A program made the position numbers and the translations under genes. The notes under the pieces were generated by a model. It made no database searches. It was given only the letters and a program-made list of their open reading frames with translations, and was not told the origin of the DNA. DNA of 64,000 nt. It comes from Betaproteobacteria bacterium. GTDB taxonomy: Bacteria > Pseudomonadota > Gammaproteobacteria > Burkholderiales > SG8-39. Within the stretch, counting starts at the first letter, position 1, and each line of letters begins with the position of its first letter. The stretch lies in assembly GCA_022340285.1 (NCBI GenBank), contig JAJDOG010000084.1:62001-126000 (forward strand). The letters run 5' to 3'. Positions 8,252-16,528 of the stretch are shown in pieces.

Positions 8252-8265
8252 TTGATCTCGGTCAA
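8252..8265 (-). promoter_or_regulatory. DNR/FNR-type box upstream of nsrR
   Basis: TTGAT-CTCG-GTCAA, one mismatch from TTGAT-N4-ATCAA. Its centre is about 42 bases from the transcript start predicted by the TAAGAT -10 at 8223-8228, the normal class II activator distance. The operon would be activated by the Dnr-type regulator at 20.9-21.6 kb and repressed by NsrR. Confidence 0.6.
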
Positions 8266-8348
8266 GGGCCGGGGTCTGCTACCGCCGGGATTCGCAGCAA
8301 GGAATGGCCGCTCGGTCGCTAGCGGCGGCACCCGAATGCCGCCGGCGG

Positions 8349-9443
8349 CTAGCGCAGTGAGTGGTTGGCGAAGAGCGCAGCGGCGAGGAGAACGATCGCG
8401 CCACCCTGGTGCGCAGCACCGAGCGCCACCGGCACAGCGAGCACCAGGGTCGTGATGCCGAGCGTGATCTGCATGACGATCGCGGCGAGCAGGAGATGCG
8501 TTGCCAGGCGCGCCCGCGGCGGCACGGACGCCTTGCGCACGCGCAGCCACAGCCACGGAACCAGGAACACGAGCGCCCACGCGCCCAGTCGGTGATCGAA
8601 CTGCACGGTGGCCATGTTGTAGAAGAAATTCTGCCACCACGGCTGGATCATGAAGATCTCCGGCGGCACGACGTGGCCCTGCATCAGGGGAAAGGTGTTG
8701 TACGCCTTGCCGGCGCGGATACCGGCCACGAAACCTCCGGTCACCACCATGTAGCCGACGACACCGGTGATCCACCAGGCGAGCCGGCGCGCGCCGCCAG
8801 CTGCCGCCCCGACACCTCGCCTGCGCGGCGCGAGCAGGTCCATCGCTATCCACAGCATCGTCGCAAAGATCAGGACGGCGATCGCGAGGTGTGCGGTGAG
8901 GCGGAACTGGGAGACGCGCGGATCGTCGACGAGTCCGCTCATCACCATGTACCAGCCCATCGCGCCCTGCAGGCCGCCCAGCACGAAGATGCCCGCGAGC
9001 TTCCAGGCGAGCGGCCGGTCGAGCCGGCCACGTATCCAGAACCAGGCGAGCGGCACGAAGAACGCCACGCCAATCAGGCGGCCGAGCAGGCGGTGGAAGT
9101 ACTCCCACCAGAAGATTCCCTTGAACTCCCCGAGGCTCATGCTGTGGTTCACCTGGCGATATTCGGGCGTCAGCTTGTATTTATCGAAGGCTTCCTGCCA
9201 GGCTGCGTCGCTCAGCGGCGGAAGCGTTCCAACGATCGGCTGCCATTCGACGATCGAAAGACCGGAGTGGGTGAGGCGCGTCACGCCTCCGACGACGACC
9301 ATCGCGAAGACCAGCGCGCAACAGACGAGCAGCCACGCGGCGATCGCGCGACGGCCAGGCACGGCGGCGGTTGCGGCCGGCGCGACATCGGGGAGCGCGA
9401 CTGAGGAATCGGGTGCCGCTTCGAGCGCCATAACGAACGCCAT
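8349..9443 (-). CDS. ctaA: Heme A synthase (CtaA/COX15), cysteine-poor type
   Basis: 364 aa from ATG 9443, which is preceded on its strand by GAGACGGA; a TTG at 9482 and an ATG at 9431 are alternatives. Eight membrane helices in two four-helix halves. Family motifs: VVGGVTRLTHSGLSIVEW after helix 1, NHSMSLGEFKGIFWWEYFHRLLGR, TAHL in helix 4, and TVQFDHRLGAW and AAHQGGA in the second half. It oxidises the C8 methyl of heme O to give heme A. The extracytoplasmic loops lack the Cys pair found in the second homologue at 19.5 kb. It diverges from the norSY operon across a shared regulatory region with a DNR box. Confidence 0.92.
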   Translation of the reverse strand: MAFVMALEAAPDSSVALPDVAPAATAAVPGRRAIAAWLLVCCALVFAMVVVGGVTRLTHSGLSIVEWQPIVGTLPPLSDAAWQEAFDKYKLTPEYRQVNHSMSLGEFKGIFWWEYFHRLLGRLIGVAFFVPLAWFWIRGRLDRPLAWKLAGIFVLGGLQGAMGWYMVMSGLVDDPRVSQFRLTAHLAIAVLIFATMLWIAMDLLAPRRRGVGAAAGGARRLAWWITGVVGYMVVTGGFVAGIRAGKAYNTFPLMQGHVVPPEIFMIQPWWQNFFYNMATVQFDHRLGAWALVFLVPWLWLRVRKASVPPRARLATHLLLAAIVMQITLGITTLVLAVPVALGAAHQGGAIVLLAAALFANHSLR

Positions 9444-9468
9444 GTTCCGTCTCGGGATGTGCGCGATT

Positions 9469-9482
9469 TTGACATGGATCAA
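9469..9482. promoter_or_regulatory. DNR/FNR-type box in the ctaA / norSY intergenic region
   Basis: TTGAC-ATGG-ATCAA, one mismatch from TTGAT-N4-ATCAA. It lies between divergent genes: 26 bases before the ctaA start and 100 bases before the first gene of the norSY operon. The spacing fits activation of the plus-strand operon; for ctaA the box is so close to the start that it could only repress or be irrelevant. Confidence 0.6.
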
Positions 9483-9581
9483 ATCGCAAATCAGCCCTCG
9501 GGATTCCTTAAGTCATATCAAATTTTCGTCCAGGGAGGGTGGCGTAGATTCCTTCGGCGAAGTCCTGCAGAGGAGAGCGAC

Positions 9582-9758
9582 GTGGCCGATCAGAACCAAA
9601 CCAACGCCTACGACGATGTCTACGACGAGCCGGTGCCGATCATGCAGCAGATCATGGACAACCCGTGGATCCTGCTGTTCCTCGGCGTGGTGATACCGAC
9701 CGTGCTGTACCTCATCTGGGGTGTGATGGAGATCATCAGCATCCCGGTCGCGCCCTGA
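9582..9758 (+). CDS. Small single-helix membrane protein upstream of norS
   Basis: 58 aa from GTG 9582, preceded by AGGAGAG at proper spacing. An upstream in-frame start at 9459 would place the DNR box inside the coding region and is rejected. The acidic N-terminus (DDVYDEPVP) is followed by one membrane helix (~residues 30-50). No family recognised. Position just before a CuA subunit II suggests a small accessory subunit of the oxidase-like complex, as many heme-copper enzymes have. Confidence 0.7.
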   Translation: MADQNQTNAYDDVYDEPVPIMQQIMDNPWILLFLGVVIPTVLYLIWGVMEIISIPVAP

Positions 9759-9795
9759 GCGACCCCGCAAGAACTATCCATAGGGAGATGGTGAA

Positions 9796-10353
9796 ATGAG
9801 CGCGATTCAGCCGCCGGCAAACAGGCTGTGGTGGAAGGAGCCGATCGAGAGAATCGAGATCACCTGGGTCTTGATCGCCTTCGTCTGGAGCATGGTCCTC
9901 TTCTTCATGATGCCGTACTGGCACGTGTTCGGCAGCCAGAATCTCGCGAACGAGGCCTACAAGAACACGCCGGAGAAGTTCACGGCGAAGACCCAGGAGA
10001 TGGTCGACAAATACAAGGTTCGCGAGGAGACCGGCCTCAACGACCAGAAGATCCCCGTGGTGCATCCGCCTGCCGGCGGCGACGTGTACCTGATCGCGCG
10101 CCTGTGGCAATGGTGGCCGATCCTCGAGCTCGAGGCAGGCCAAACCTATCGCCTGCACCTGATGTCGATGGACTGGCTGCACGGATTTTCGCTCCAGCCG
10201 GAGAACATCAACATCGAGGTGCATCCGAACTACGAACACGTGCTCACCGTGCAGCCGACCAAGGCAGGCACCTACTCGATCATCTGCAACGAGTACTGCG
10301 GCCTGAACCATCACACGATGGCGAGCAGGCTGTTCGTCACCGAGAAGAAATAA
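9796..10353 (+). CDS. norS: CuA-containing subunit II of an sNOR-type NO reductase
   Basis: 185 aa. One N-terminal membrane helix (~residues 22-42), then a periplasmic cupredoxin domain with a complete CuA set: H129, C164, E166, C168, H172 and M175 (C-x3-C-x3-H-x2-M). It accepts electrons from a soluble c-type or copper carrier and passes them to subunit I. Order and content (CuA subunit, subunit I, SenC) match the norSY-senC clusters of nitrifying betaproteobacteria. By domain alone it could be a cytochrome c oxidase subunit II; the unusual subunit I next door argues for sNOR. The 14-base gap to norY indicates one operon. Confidence 0.8.
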   Translation: MSAIQPPANRLWWKEPIERIEITWVLIAFVWSMVLFFMMPYWHVFGSQNLANEAYKNTPEKFTAKTQEMVDKYKVREETGLNDQKIPVVHPPAGGDVYLIARLWQWWPILELEAGQTYRLHLMSMDWLHGFSLQPENINIEVHPNYEHVLTVQPTKAGTYSIICNEYCGLNHHTMASRLFVTEKK

Positions 10354-10366
10354 GGGGGGCGCCGCC

Positions 10367-12085
10367 ATGGCCGTCAATCGCATGTTCCGGACCTGTCCGA
10401 CGACAGGCCTGAAGTTCCATCAACCGGCCGAAGCGCTGATACGCTGGAACGCCGTGGTAGGCGTGGTGTTTCTTCTGGTCGGCGGCATCCTCGCGCTGCT
10501 GGTGACCCTGACGCGCTGGCAGGCCGTGCACCTGCTCCCGCCAGACATGTTTTACATGGTGCTGACCGGTCACGGGCTCAACATGCTCGTGTTCTGGATC
10601 ATCTTCTTCGAGATCGCGGTGCTCTACTTCGCGGGCTCGACGCTACTCGGATGCCGGCTGGCGACGCCCAAGGTCGCGTGGGCCGGCTTCTGGCTGATGG
10701 TGATCGGCGGGCTGATGAACAACTACGCGGTGTTCATCCGCGGCGACTCCAGCGTGATGTTCACCTCGTACGCGCCGATGGGTGCGCACTGGAGCTTCTA
10801 TCTCGGCTTGATCCTGTTCGCGGTGGGGGCGCTGATCGCCTGCTTCGTCTTCTTCGGCACGCTCGCGGTCGGCAAGGCGGAGCGCACCTACAACGGCTCG
10901 GTGCCGCTCGTGACCTTCGGCGCGGTCACCGCGGCGATCATCGCGGTGTTCACCATCGCCTCGGGCGCGATCATCCTCATCCCGACCTTCGGCTGGTCGA
11001 TCGGGATGGTGCCTTCCATCGACTCGCTGATGTACCGGCAGATCTGGTGGGCGTTCGGCCACAGCTCGCAGCAGATCAACGTCTCGGCGCACGTCGCAGT
11101 GTGGTACGCCGTCGCCGCGATCGTGTTCGGCGCGAAGCCGATGAGCGAGAAAGTGAGCCGCACCGCGTTCCTGCTCTACATCCTGTTCATCACGCTCGCG
11201 AGCGCGCACCACCTGCTCGCCGACCCGGGTCTGACCTCGAAGTGGAAGATCCTGAACACCAGCTACTTCCTCTACCTGGCCGTGCTCGCGTCGATGGTGC
11301 ACGGGCTCACCGTCCCGGGCTCGATCGAGGTTGCGCAGCGCGCGAAGGGCTTCAACAGGGGGCTGTTCGAATGGCTGCGCAAGGCCCCGTGGGGTAACCC
11401 GGCGTTCTCGGGCGTGTTCATCAGCCTGATCGGCTTCGGATTCCTGGGTGGGATCTCGGGCGTGATCCTGGGGACCGAGCAGCTGAACCTCATCATGCAC
11501 AACACGCTCTACGTGCCGGGGCACTTCCACGCGACCGTGGTGCTGGGGACGTCGCTCGCGTTCATGGCGATCACCTACTTCCTGATCCCGGTGCTGTTCC
11601 GCCGTGAGCTCGCGTTCCCGGGGGTCGCAAAGTGGCAGCCCTACGTGTTCGGGCTCGGCATGGCGATCTTCTCGCTGTTCATGATGGGCGCGGGAACGCT
11701 CGGCGTGCCGCGGCGCCACTGGGATGTGTCGTTCTCGGGCAACCCGCTGGGGTTCGAGTTTCCCGGCACCGCCTGGCTGATGATCGGGCTGCTCGCGATC
11801 GGTGGCCTGCTCGCGATCGTGGGCGGCGCGATGTATCTGCTGGTCACCGTGTACTCGGTGTTCCTCGGCAAGAAGATCGAGACGCCGGGATTCCAGCACG
11901 TGACGGCAAAAGCCGGCATGGCGGCACCTGCGCCGGCCGCGGCACCGCTGACGGGATACGGCAGCTCGGGCCACGCAGCGTCGGCCTCGGGAACGTTCGT
12001 GCTGGCAATGGTGTTCCTGGTGTCCTTCGTGCTGTACTACTTCATCAACTGGAAGTACCTGTCCACCGTCTGGCCGCTCAGGTAA
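10367..12085 (+). CDS. norY: Heme-copper superfamily subunit I with Tyr-to-Gln active site (sNOR-like NO reductase)
   Basis: 572 aa, about thirteen membrane helices. Low-spin and active-site heme ligands are present: H69 (LTGHGLNML), H386 and H388 (PGHFHATV). The helix VI motif, HPEVY in A-type oxidases, is H232-S-S-Q-Q, so the cross-linked active-site Tyr is replaced by Q236; H281-H282 complete the three-His metal site. Loss of the Tyr and of the usual K-channel lysine motif is typical of NO-reducing branches of the superfamily. Together with CuA subunit II and SenC this fits sNOR (NorY), inner membrane, 2 NO to N2O. O2 reduction cannot be excluded. The stop overlaps the first possible start of ctaB. 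Confidence 0.8.
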   Translation: MAVNRMFRTCPTTGLKFHQPAEALIRWNAVVGVVFLLVGGILALLVTLTRWQAVHLLPPDMFYMVLTGHGLNMLVFWIIFFEIAVLYFAGSTLLGCRLATPKVAWAGFWLMVIGGLMNNYAVFIRGDSSVMFTSYAPMGAHWSFYLGLILFAVGALIACFVFFGTLAVGKAERTYNGSVPLVTFGAVTAAIIAVFTIASGAIILIPTFGWSIGMVPSIDSLMYRQIWWAFGHSSQQINVSAHVAVWYAVAAIVFGAKPMSEKVSRTAFLLYILFITLASAHHLLADPGLTSKWKILNTSYFLYLAVLASMVHGLTVPGSIEVAQRAKGFNRGLFEWLRKAPWGNPAFSGVFISLIGFGFLGGISGVILGTEQLNLIMHNTLYVPGHFHATVVLGTSLAFMAITYFLIPVLFRRELAFPGVAKWQPYVFGLGMAIFSLFMMGAGTLGVPRRHWDVSFSGNPLGFEFPGTAWLMIGLLAIGGLLAIVGGAMYLLVTVYSVFLGKKIETPGFQHVTAKAGMAAPAPAAAPLTGYGSSGHAASASGTFVLAMVFLVSFVLYYFINWKYLSTVWPLR

Positions 12086-12099
12086 TGACGGAGGGCGCC

Positions 12100-13029
12100 A
12101 TGCCAGTGCTGTCGAAAGACACGGCAGGTAGATCGCAGGGCGAGGGCCGGCGGCACCCGGTCGCCGCCGCGGCGGCGACGATCGCCGGAGTATTCAAGCT
12201 GCGCATCGGAATCATCATCGGCTTCACCGCCGTCGCCGGCCTCGCGATGACGCCGGGTCCCGCGCTCGAAGCCTGGCGCGTGGTCGTCCTCGGACTCGCG
12301 GTGGTGGTTTCCGCGGCAGCGGCGGGCGGCTTCAACCAGTGGTTCGAGCGCGATCTCGACGCGCGCATGAAGCGCACCCGAAACCGGCCGTTCGTGACCG
12401 GAGCGTTCGCGCATGACTGGCGGTTTCCCGCGCTGCTCGGCGCGCTCACCGTCGCATCGGTCGCGGCCGCGACGCTCGCGACCAATTGGGTCGCCGCGTT
12501 GTACACGTTCCTCGGGGGATTCGTTTACGCAGTCGTCTACACGGTGTGGCTGAAGCGCCGCACCTGGTGGAACATCGTGATCGGCGGGCTCGCGGGCAGT
12601 TTCGCGGTGCTCGCCGGAGCGGCTGCGGTGGCACCCGACAGCCTGCCGGCTGTCCCGCTCGTCCTGGCGGTCGTGCTCTTCCTGTGGACGCCACCGCACT
12701 TCTGGAGCCTGGCGATGGTCTGCCGTGACGACTACGAGGCCGCGGGCGTGCCGATGCTGCCGGTCGTGGTCGGGGATCGGGCCTGCGCGCTGGCGATCCT
12801 TCTGCACACCGTTGCGCTGGTCGGGCTCTCGTTCGTTCCGCTCGCCTACGGGATGGGTTGGATCTACGGAGCCGGCGCCGCGGCGGGCGGTGCGCTCTTC
12901 GTGCTCCTGAGCTTGCGCCTGCTCGCGAATCCGACCCGCAAGCGGGCGCTGGCGAACTTCTTCGCTTCGCTCGTGCAGCTCACTCTGCTCCTCTCGGCAG
13001 GGATCGTCGACGTGGCGCTCGCGGGGTGA
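12100..13029 (+). CDS. ctaB: Heme O synthase (protoheme IX farnesyltransferase)
   Basis: 309 aa from ATG 12100, chosen because GGAGGG lies at ideal spacing; an ATG at 12085 overlapping the norY stop (TAATG) is an alternative. Polytopic UbiA-type prenyltransferase with signature NQWFERDLDARMKRTRNRP and second Asp-rich site near FWSLAMVCRDDYEAAGVPMLPVV. It makes heme O from protoheme, the substrate of heme A synthase. Its place inside the norSY operon, with two ctaA homologues nearby, suggests that the NorY-type enzyme uses an a- or o-type heme. Confidence 0.95.
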   Translation: MPVLSKDTAGRSQGEGRRHPVAAAAATIAGVFKLRIGIIIGFTAVAGLAMTPGPALEAWRVVVLGLAVVVSAAAAGGFNQWFERDLDARMKRTRNRPFVTGAFAHDWRFPALLGALTVASVAAATLATNWVAALYTFLGGFVYAVVYTVWLKRRTWWNIVIGGLAGSFAVLAGAAAVAPDSLPAVPLVLAVVLFLWTPPHFWSLAMVCRDDYEAAGVPMLPVVVGDRACALAILLHTVALVGLSFVPLAYGMGWIYGAGAAAGGALFVLLSLRLLANPTRKRALANFFASLVQLTLLLSAGIVDVALAG

Positions 13030-13044
13030 AGTGAGGTGTGACAC

Positions 13045-13899
13045 GTGACGGCAAGCACCTCAGCCGCTGCGCGGCGAAGGTTTTCGCTGGTTTGCGCGCT
13101 CGCGCTTTGGGTTACCCCGGCAATCGCTGGCAACGTCGCCGGCGGCGCACTCGGCGGTAAGTCGTTCGATCCGGACCAGGCACTGCAATTCAGTCAGAGC
13201 GTGATCGGCAAGCCGATCGGCGACTACGCGTTCCGCGACCGCACGGGGAAACCGGTGCGGCTCGCCGACTACCGGGGAAAGCCGCTGGTGGTCAGTTTCG
13301 TCTATACCGGCTGTTTCTCCGCGTGTCCGACCACCACCGCGCGCCTCGCCAAGGCGATTCGCGCCGCGCAGCGCACGCTCGGCGCGGGTACGTTCAACGT
13401 GGTGTCGATCGGGTTCAATCTCCCGTACGACTCGCCCGAGTCGATGCGCGACTTTGCGCGGCGCTACGGCATCAACGACCCGCAGTGGAAGTTCCTCTCG
13501 CCGTTCGAGAAGCAGATTCCCGCGCTCGTCGCAGACTTCGGATTCCAGTACGTGGCCACGCCCGCCGGGTTCGACCACGTCACGCAGACGACCATCGTCG
13601 ATGGCGAGGGCAGGGTATTCCGCCAGGTCTACGGCGAGGAGTTCGCGCTGCCGCTCTTCATCGACCCGCTGCAGCAGCTCATCACCGGAAAGGCGCAGCC
13701 GGTGCAGGGCATCGGCGACGCGATCGAGCGGATCCGGCTCCTCTGCACGGTGTACGACCCACGCGCGGGCGTCTACCGCTTCCAGTGGTCAGTGGTAAGC
13801 TCGATCGTCATGTTCTTCCTGATGTTGGTCGGCGGGATCTGGTTCCTGTGGCACGAGATCCGCAAGCGCCGGCGGTTCGATCGGGCGGCCGCCGGCTGA
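13045..13899 (+). CDS. senC: SCO1/SenC copper chaperone
   Basis: 284 aa, GTG start after GAGGTG. An N-terminal signal (~residues 11-28) is followed by a thioredoxin-like SCO domain with the copper motif C90-FSA-C94-P and the distal ligand H178 (FDHVTQTT). Unusually it also has a C-terminal membrane helix (~residues 250-272) and a basic tail, so it is anchored at its C-terminus. SCO proteins load the CuA site of subunit II. Last gene of the norSY operon; the next promoter starts downstream at ~13.96 kb. Confidence 0.9.
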   Translation: MTASTSAAARRRFSLVCALALWVTPAIAGNVAGGALGGKSFDPDQALQFSQSVIGKPIGDYAFRDRTGKPVRLADYRGKPLVVSFVYTGCFSACPTTTARLAKAIRAAQRTLGAGTFNVVSIGFNLPYDSPESMRDFARRYGINDPQWKFLSPFEKQIPALVADFGFQYVATPAGFDHVTQTTIVDGEGRVFRQVYGEEFALPLFIDPLQQLITGKAQPVQGIGDAIERIRLLCTVYDPRAGVYRFQWSVVSSIVMFFLMLVGGIWFLWHEIRKRRRFDRAAAG

Positions 13900-13955
13900 G
13901 CCGCGGCTGACCTCCGTCAACCCCCTAACGGATAAGGTTTTGCGCGGTCGCGCGG

Positions 13956-13998
13956 TTGATGCACATCAAGGTGCGGCCGGCGCGCGGTTCATTAGCAT
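13956..13998 (+). promoter_or_regulatory. Perfect DNR/FNR box and -10 element of the cytochrome b operon
   Basis: TTGAT-GCAC-ATCAA (13956-13969) matches the consensus at every position. A -10-like TAGCAT at 13993-13998 predicts a transcript start near 14004, placing the box centre at about -41.5, the standard class II distance. The operon from 14084 to 20708 therefore should be switched on by the Dnr-type regulator under low oxygen or NO. Confidence 0.75.
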
Positions 13999-14083
13999 CC
14001 CCTCATACACAATCGGCGCGGCACAGGCCGCGGAAGAACGAAGCGGCGCGGCACCTGCCGCGGAAAGTCCGGAGACGCGCAGC

Positions 14084-16021
14084 GTGTTGAAGCTCCTCCA
14101 GCGGGCAGGACAGTGGACGTTCCATCGTGCGGACGGCCTGTTCACCCGCGTCTTCGGCGAGCATCTCAACCCGCTCTTCCACCTCGGCGCGCTTTCCTAC
14201 TTCATGTGCTGGGTGGTAGTCGTCTCCGGCCTGGTCGTCTACGCGTTCTTCAAGACCGGCGTGCGGGAAGCCTACGACTCGGTGGAGTACATCACGCAGC
14301 AGCAGTGGTGGTTCGCCGGGATCATGCGCAGCGTGCACCGGTATGCATCCGACGCGATGGTGCTCACGATGCTGCTGCACCTGGGGCGTCATTTCTTCTT
14401 CGACCACTACCGGAGCTTCCGCTGGTTTTCCTGGGTGAGCGGCGTGATCGTGCTCTGGCTGGTGTACGCGAGCGGTATCAACGGATACATGCTGCCCTGG
14501 GACCGGCTCGCCCAGTTCGTCACCGTCACGACCGCGGAATGGTTCGACACGCTCCCGGTGTTCGGCGGCACGCTGATCCGCAATTTCATCTTCGAGGGCG
14601 CGGTGAACGACCGGCTCTTTTCGCTGCTCTCGTTCATCCACATCGGGCTGCCGCTCGGCGTGCTGCTGGTCCTGTGGATACACACCCAGCGCGTTCCGGG
14701 CGCGAAGATCATGCCGCCGCGCACGCTCGCGCTCTACGGACTCGGCGCGCTGATCATCCTCTCGCTCGTCAAACCGGTGCAAAGCCAGGGCGGGCAGGCG
14801 GATCTCTCCGTCGCCGTCACGCTGATCGAGCTCGACTGGTTCTACCTTCCCGTGTACGCGCTCCTGCAGCGCTGGGCGCCCGCCGAGGTGTGGTATCTCG
14901 TCGGCGGCCTGACGCTCATCGCGCTTGCCACGCCCTGGCTGCCTCCCAAGCGCTCGCGCAAGGAAGCGTTTCATATGATGATCCACCCGGACAACCGGAT
15001 CATCGCCATCCGCGACGGGGAGTTCGTGCTGGACGCGGCGCTGCGCGAGGACGTGAGAGTCCCCTTCGACTGCCGCAGCGGCGGCTGTGGAATGTGCAAG
15101 GCGACCCTCCTGCAGGGCGAGGTCGACTACGGCCTGTACCAGCCTGCGTTCCTCACCGATGCGGAGCGCGCACAGGGAAAGGTGTTGCTCTGCGCGTGCA
15201 CGCCGAAGTCGGACATCGAGGTCGAGTACGTTCCGGTCGAGACGCCGGGGAAGATCGCCGTGGCAGTGCACACTGCGCGGGTCGTCAGGATGAACAGGCT
15301 CTCGCACGACGTGATGCAGGTCTTCCTCAAGTGCGAAGGCGAGGAGACGCCGCGCTTCTACGCCGGCCAGTACATCGACATCCTCCTGCCCGACGGCGAG
15401 AAGCGCAGCTTCTCCTTCGCCACCGCGCCGCACGAGCGCGAGCTGATCGAGCTGCAGATCCGGCTCGTGCCCGGCGGGCGGTTCACCCCTCACGTTTTCA
15501 ACGAGATGAAGGTCGGCGACACGGTGCGCTTCGAGGGACCGCTCGGCTCGTTCTTCCTGCGCGAGGACAGCGAGAAGCCCATCATCTTCGTCGCCGGAGC
15601 CACCGGATTCGCGCCCGTGAAAAGCATGGTCGAGCATGCGATCCACACCGGCTTCCGGCGCAAGATGTTTCTCTACTGGGGCGTGCGCAGCCTGCGCGAC
15701 CTGTACCTGCCCGATCTGCCGGGCGAGTGGGAACGGCAGAGCTCGAGCTTCAAGTTCGTGCCCGTGCTTTCGGATCCGCAGCCCGAAGACCACTGGGAGG
15801 GTCGGACCGGCCTCGTTCACGAGGCGATACTCGCCGACTTCCCCGACCTCTCCGACCATCAGATCTACGCGTGCGGGTCGGTCGCGATGGTGCAGGCGGC
15901 GCGGCCCGCCTTCCTTGCAAAGGGCATGAGCGATTACGACTGCTTCTCTGATGCATTCCGGTTTGCGCCGCGCACCGAGGCGCGCTCCGCCGAGATGGTG
16001 CGCCTGGGAGGCACGGCGTGA
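14084..16021 (+). CDS. Cytochrome b - [2Fe-2S] ferredoxin - NAD(P)H:flavin reductase fusion
   Basis: About 645 aa from GTG 14084 (preceded by GGAG); a frame open from 13940 would contain the promoter and is rejected. Order: (1) four-helix cytochrome b N-domain (~1-270) with paired heme-b histidines (RSVHRYASD...HLGRH and FIHIGLPL...WIHTQ); (2) plant-type [2Fe-2S] domain (~295-385), CRSGGCGMCK and LLCACTP; (3) ferredoxin-reductase FAD domain (RSFSFATAP) and NAD domain (FVAGATGFAPVKSMVEHA) to ~630, like phenol hydroxylase P5-type reductases. It looks like a single-polypeptide NAD(P)H-to-heme/quinone oxidoreductase. I do not recognise this architecture as a named enzyme. First gene of a DNR-controlled operon; the GTGA overlap couples it to the next. 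Confidence 0.85.
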   Translation: MLKLLQRAGQWTFHRADGLFTRVFGEHLNPLFHLGALSYFMCWVVVVSGLVVYAFFKTGVREAYDSVEYITQQQWWFAGIMRSVHRYASDAMVLTMLLHLGRHFFFDHYRSFRWFSWVSGVIVLWLVYASGINGYMLPWDRLAQFVTVTTAEWFDTLPVFGGTLIRNFIFEGAVNDRLFSLLSFIHIGLPLGVLLVLWIHTQRVPGAKIMPPRTLALYGLGALIILSLVKPVQSQGGQADLSVAVTLIELDWFYLPVYALLQRWAPAEVWYLVGGLTLIALATPWLPPKRSRKEAFHMMIHPDNRIIAIRDGEFVLDAALREDVRVPFDCRSGGCGMCKATLLQGEVDYGLYQPAFLTDAERAQGKVLLCACTPKSDIEVEYVPVETPGKIAVAVHTARVVRMNRLSHDVMQVFLKCEGEETPRFYAGQYIDILLPDGEKRSFSFATAPHERELIELQIRLVPGGRFTPHVFNEMKVGDTVRFEGPLGSFFLREDSEKPIIFVAGATGFAPVKSMVEHAIHTGFRRKMFLYWGVRSLRDLYLPDLPGEWERQSSSFKFVPVLSDPQPEDHWEGRTGLVHEAILADFPDLSDHQIYACGSVAMVQAARPAFLAKGMSDYDCFSDAFRFAPRTEARSAEMVRLGGTA

Positions 16022-16521
16022 ACACGATTCTTCGCTATGCCGCCCAGATCGCGCTCTACGTCGCGTTCGGCGCAGCTCTCGGCTACTTCTCCAGCTACCC
16101 CGTGTTTCAGGCGCTGCCGCCAGACCAGGCGCTCGTGCGGCTGTCATTCAGCCACGGCGCGAAGCCGATCTCACCCTGCCGCGAGCGCACGCCCGAAGAG
16201 CTCGCGAAGCTGGCTCCGAACATGCGCGTCAAGCTCGACTGTCCGCGCGAGCGCGCGCCGGTGCAAGTCGAGATCGAGATGGACGGTAAGCCGCTCTACC
16301 AGATCACCGCGCGGCCGGCGGGGCTCAAGCGCGACGGCGCGTCCACCGTGTATCGCCGCCTGCCAGTCGTCGCGGGCAAGCACACCTTCAAGGCTCGCCT
16401 GGCCGACGGACCGGACGGCAAGTTCACCTACGTTTCCGACGCGACGATCGACCTCGCGCCGGGCAAGGTGCTCGTGATCGACTTCAATGCCGGCAAGGGC
16501 GGGTTCCAGTTCGTGCACTGA
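16018..16521 (+). CDS. Membrane-anchored periplasmic protein of unknown function
   Basis: 167 aa, GTG overlapping the previous stop. One N-terminal hydrophobic segment (~residues 8-26) acts as signal anchor; the rest is a hydrophilic, beta-rich periplasmic domain with two cysteines (SPCRER and KLDCPRER) that could form a disulfide. No family recognised. Being sandwiched between two cytochrome b fusions with overlapping ends, it is likely a subunit or assembly factor of the same complex. Confidence 0.7.
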   Translation: MNTILRYAAQIALYVAFGAALGYFSSYPVFQALPPDQALVRLSFSHGAKPISPCRERTPEELAKLAPNMRVKLDCPRERAPVQVEIEMDGKPLYQITARPAGLKRDGASTVYRRLPVVAGKHTFKARLADGPDGKFTYVSDATIDLAPGKVLVIDFNAGKGGFQFVH

Positions 16522-16528
16522 GCAAGAC

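Noticed and set aside
13940-14083. Longer N-terminus of the cytochrome b fusion
   Set aside because: It would place the perfect DNR box and the -10 element inside the coding region and adds residues unlike the cytochrome b family.
14003-16147. 714-codon minus-strand open frame
   Set aside because: Antisense to the cytochrome b-ferredoxin-reductase fusion, whose motifs are unmistakable; composition is shadow-like.
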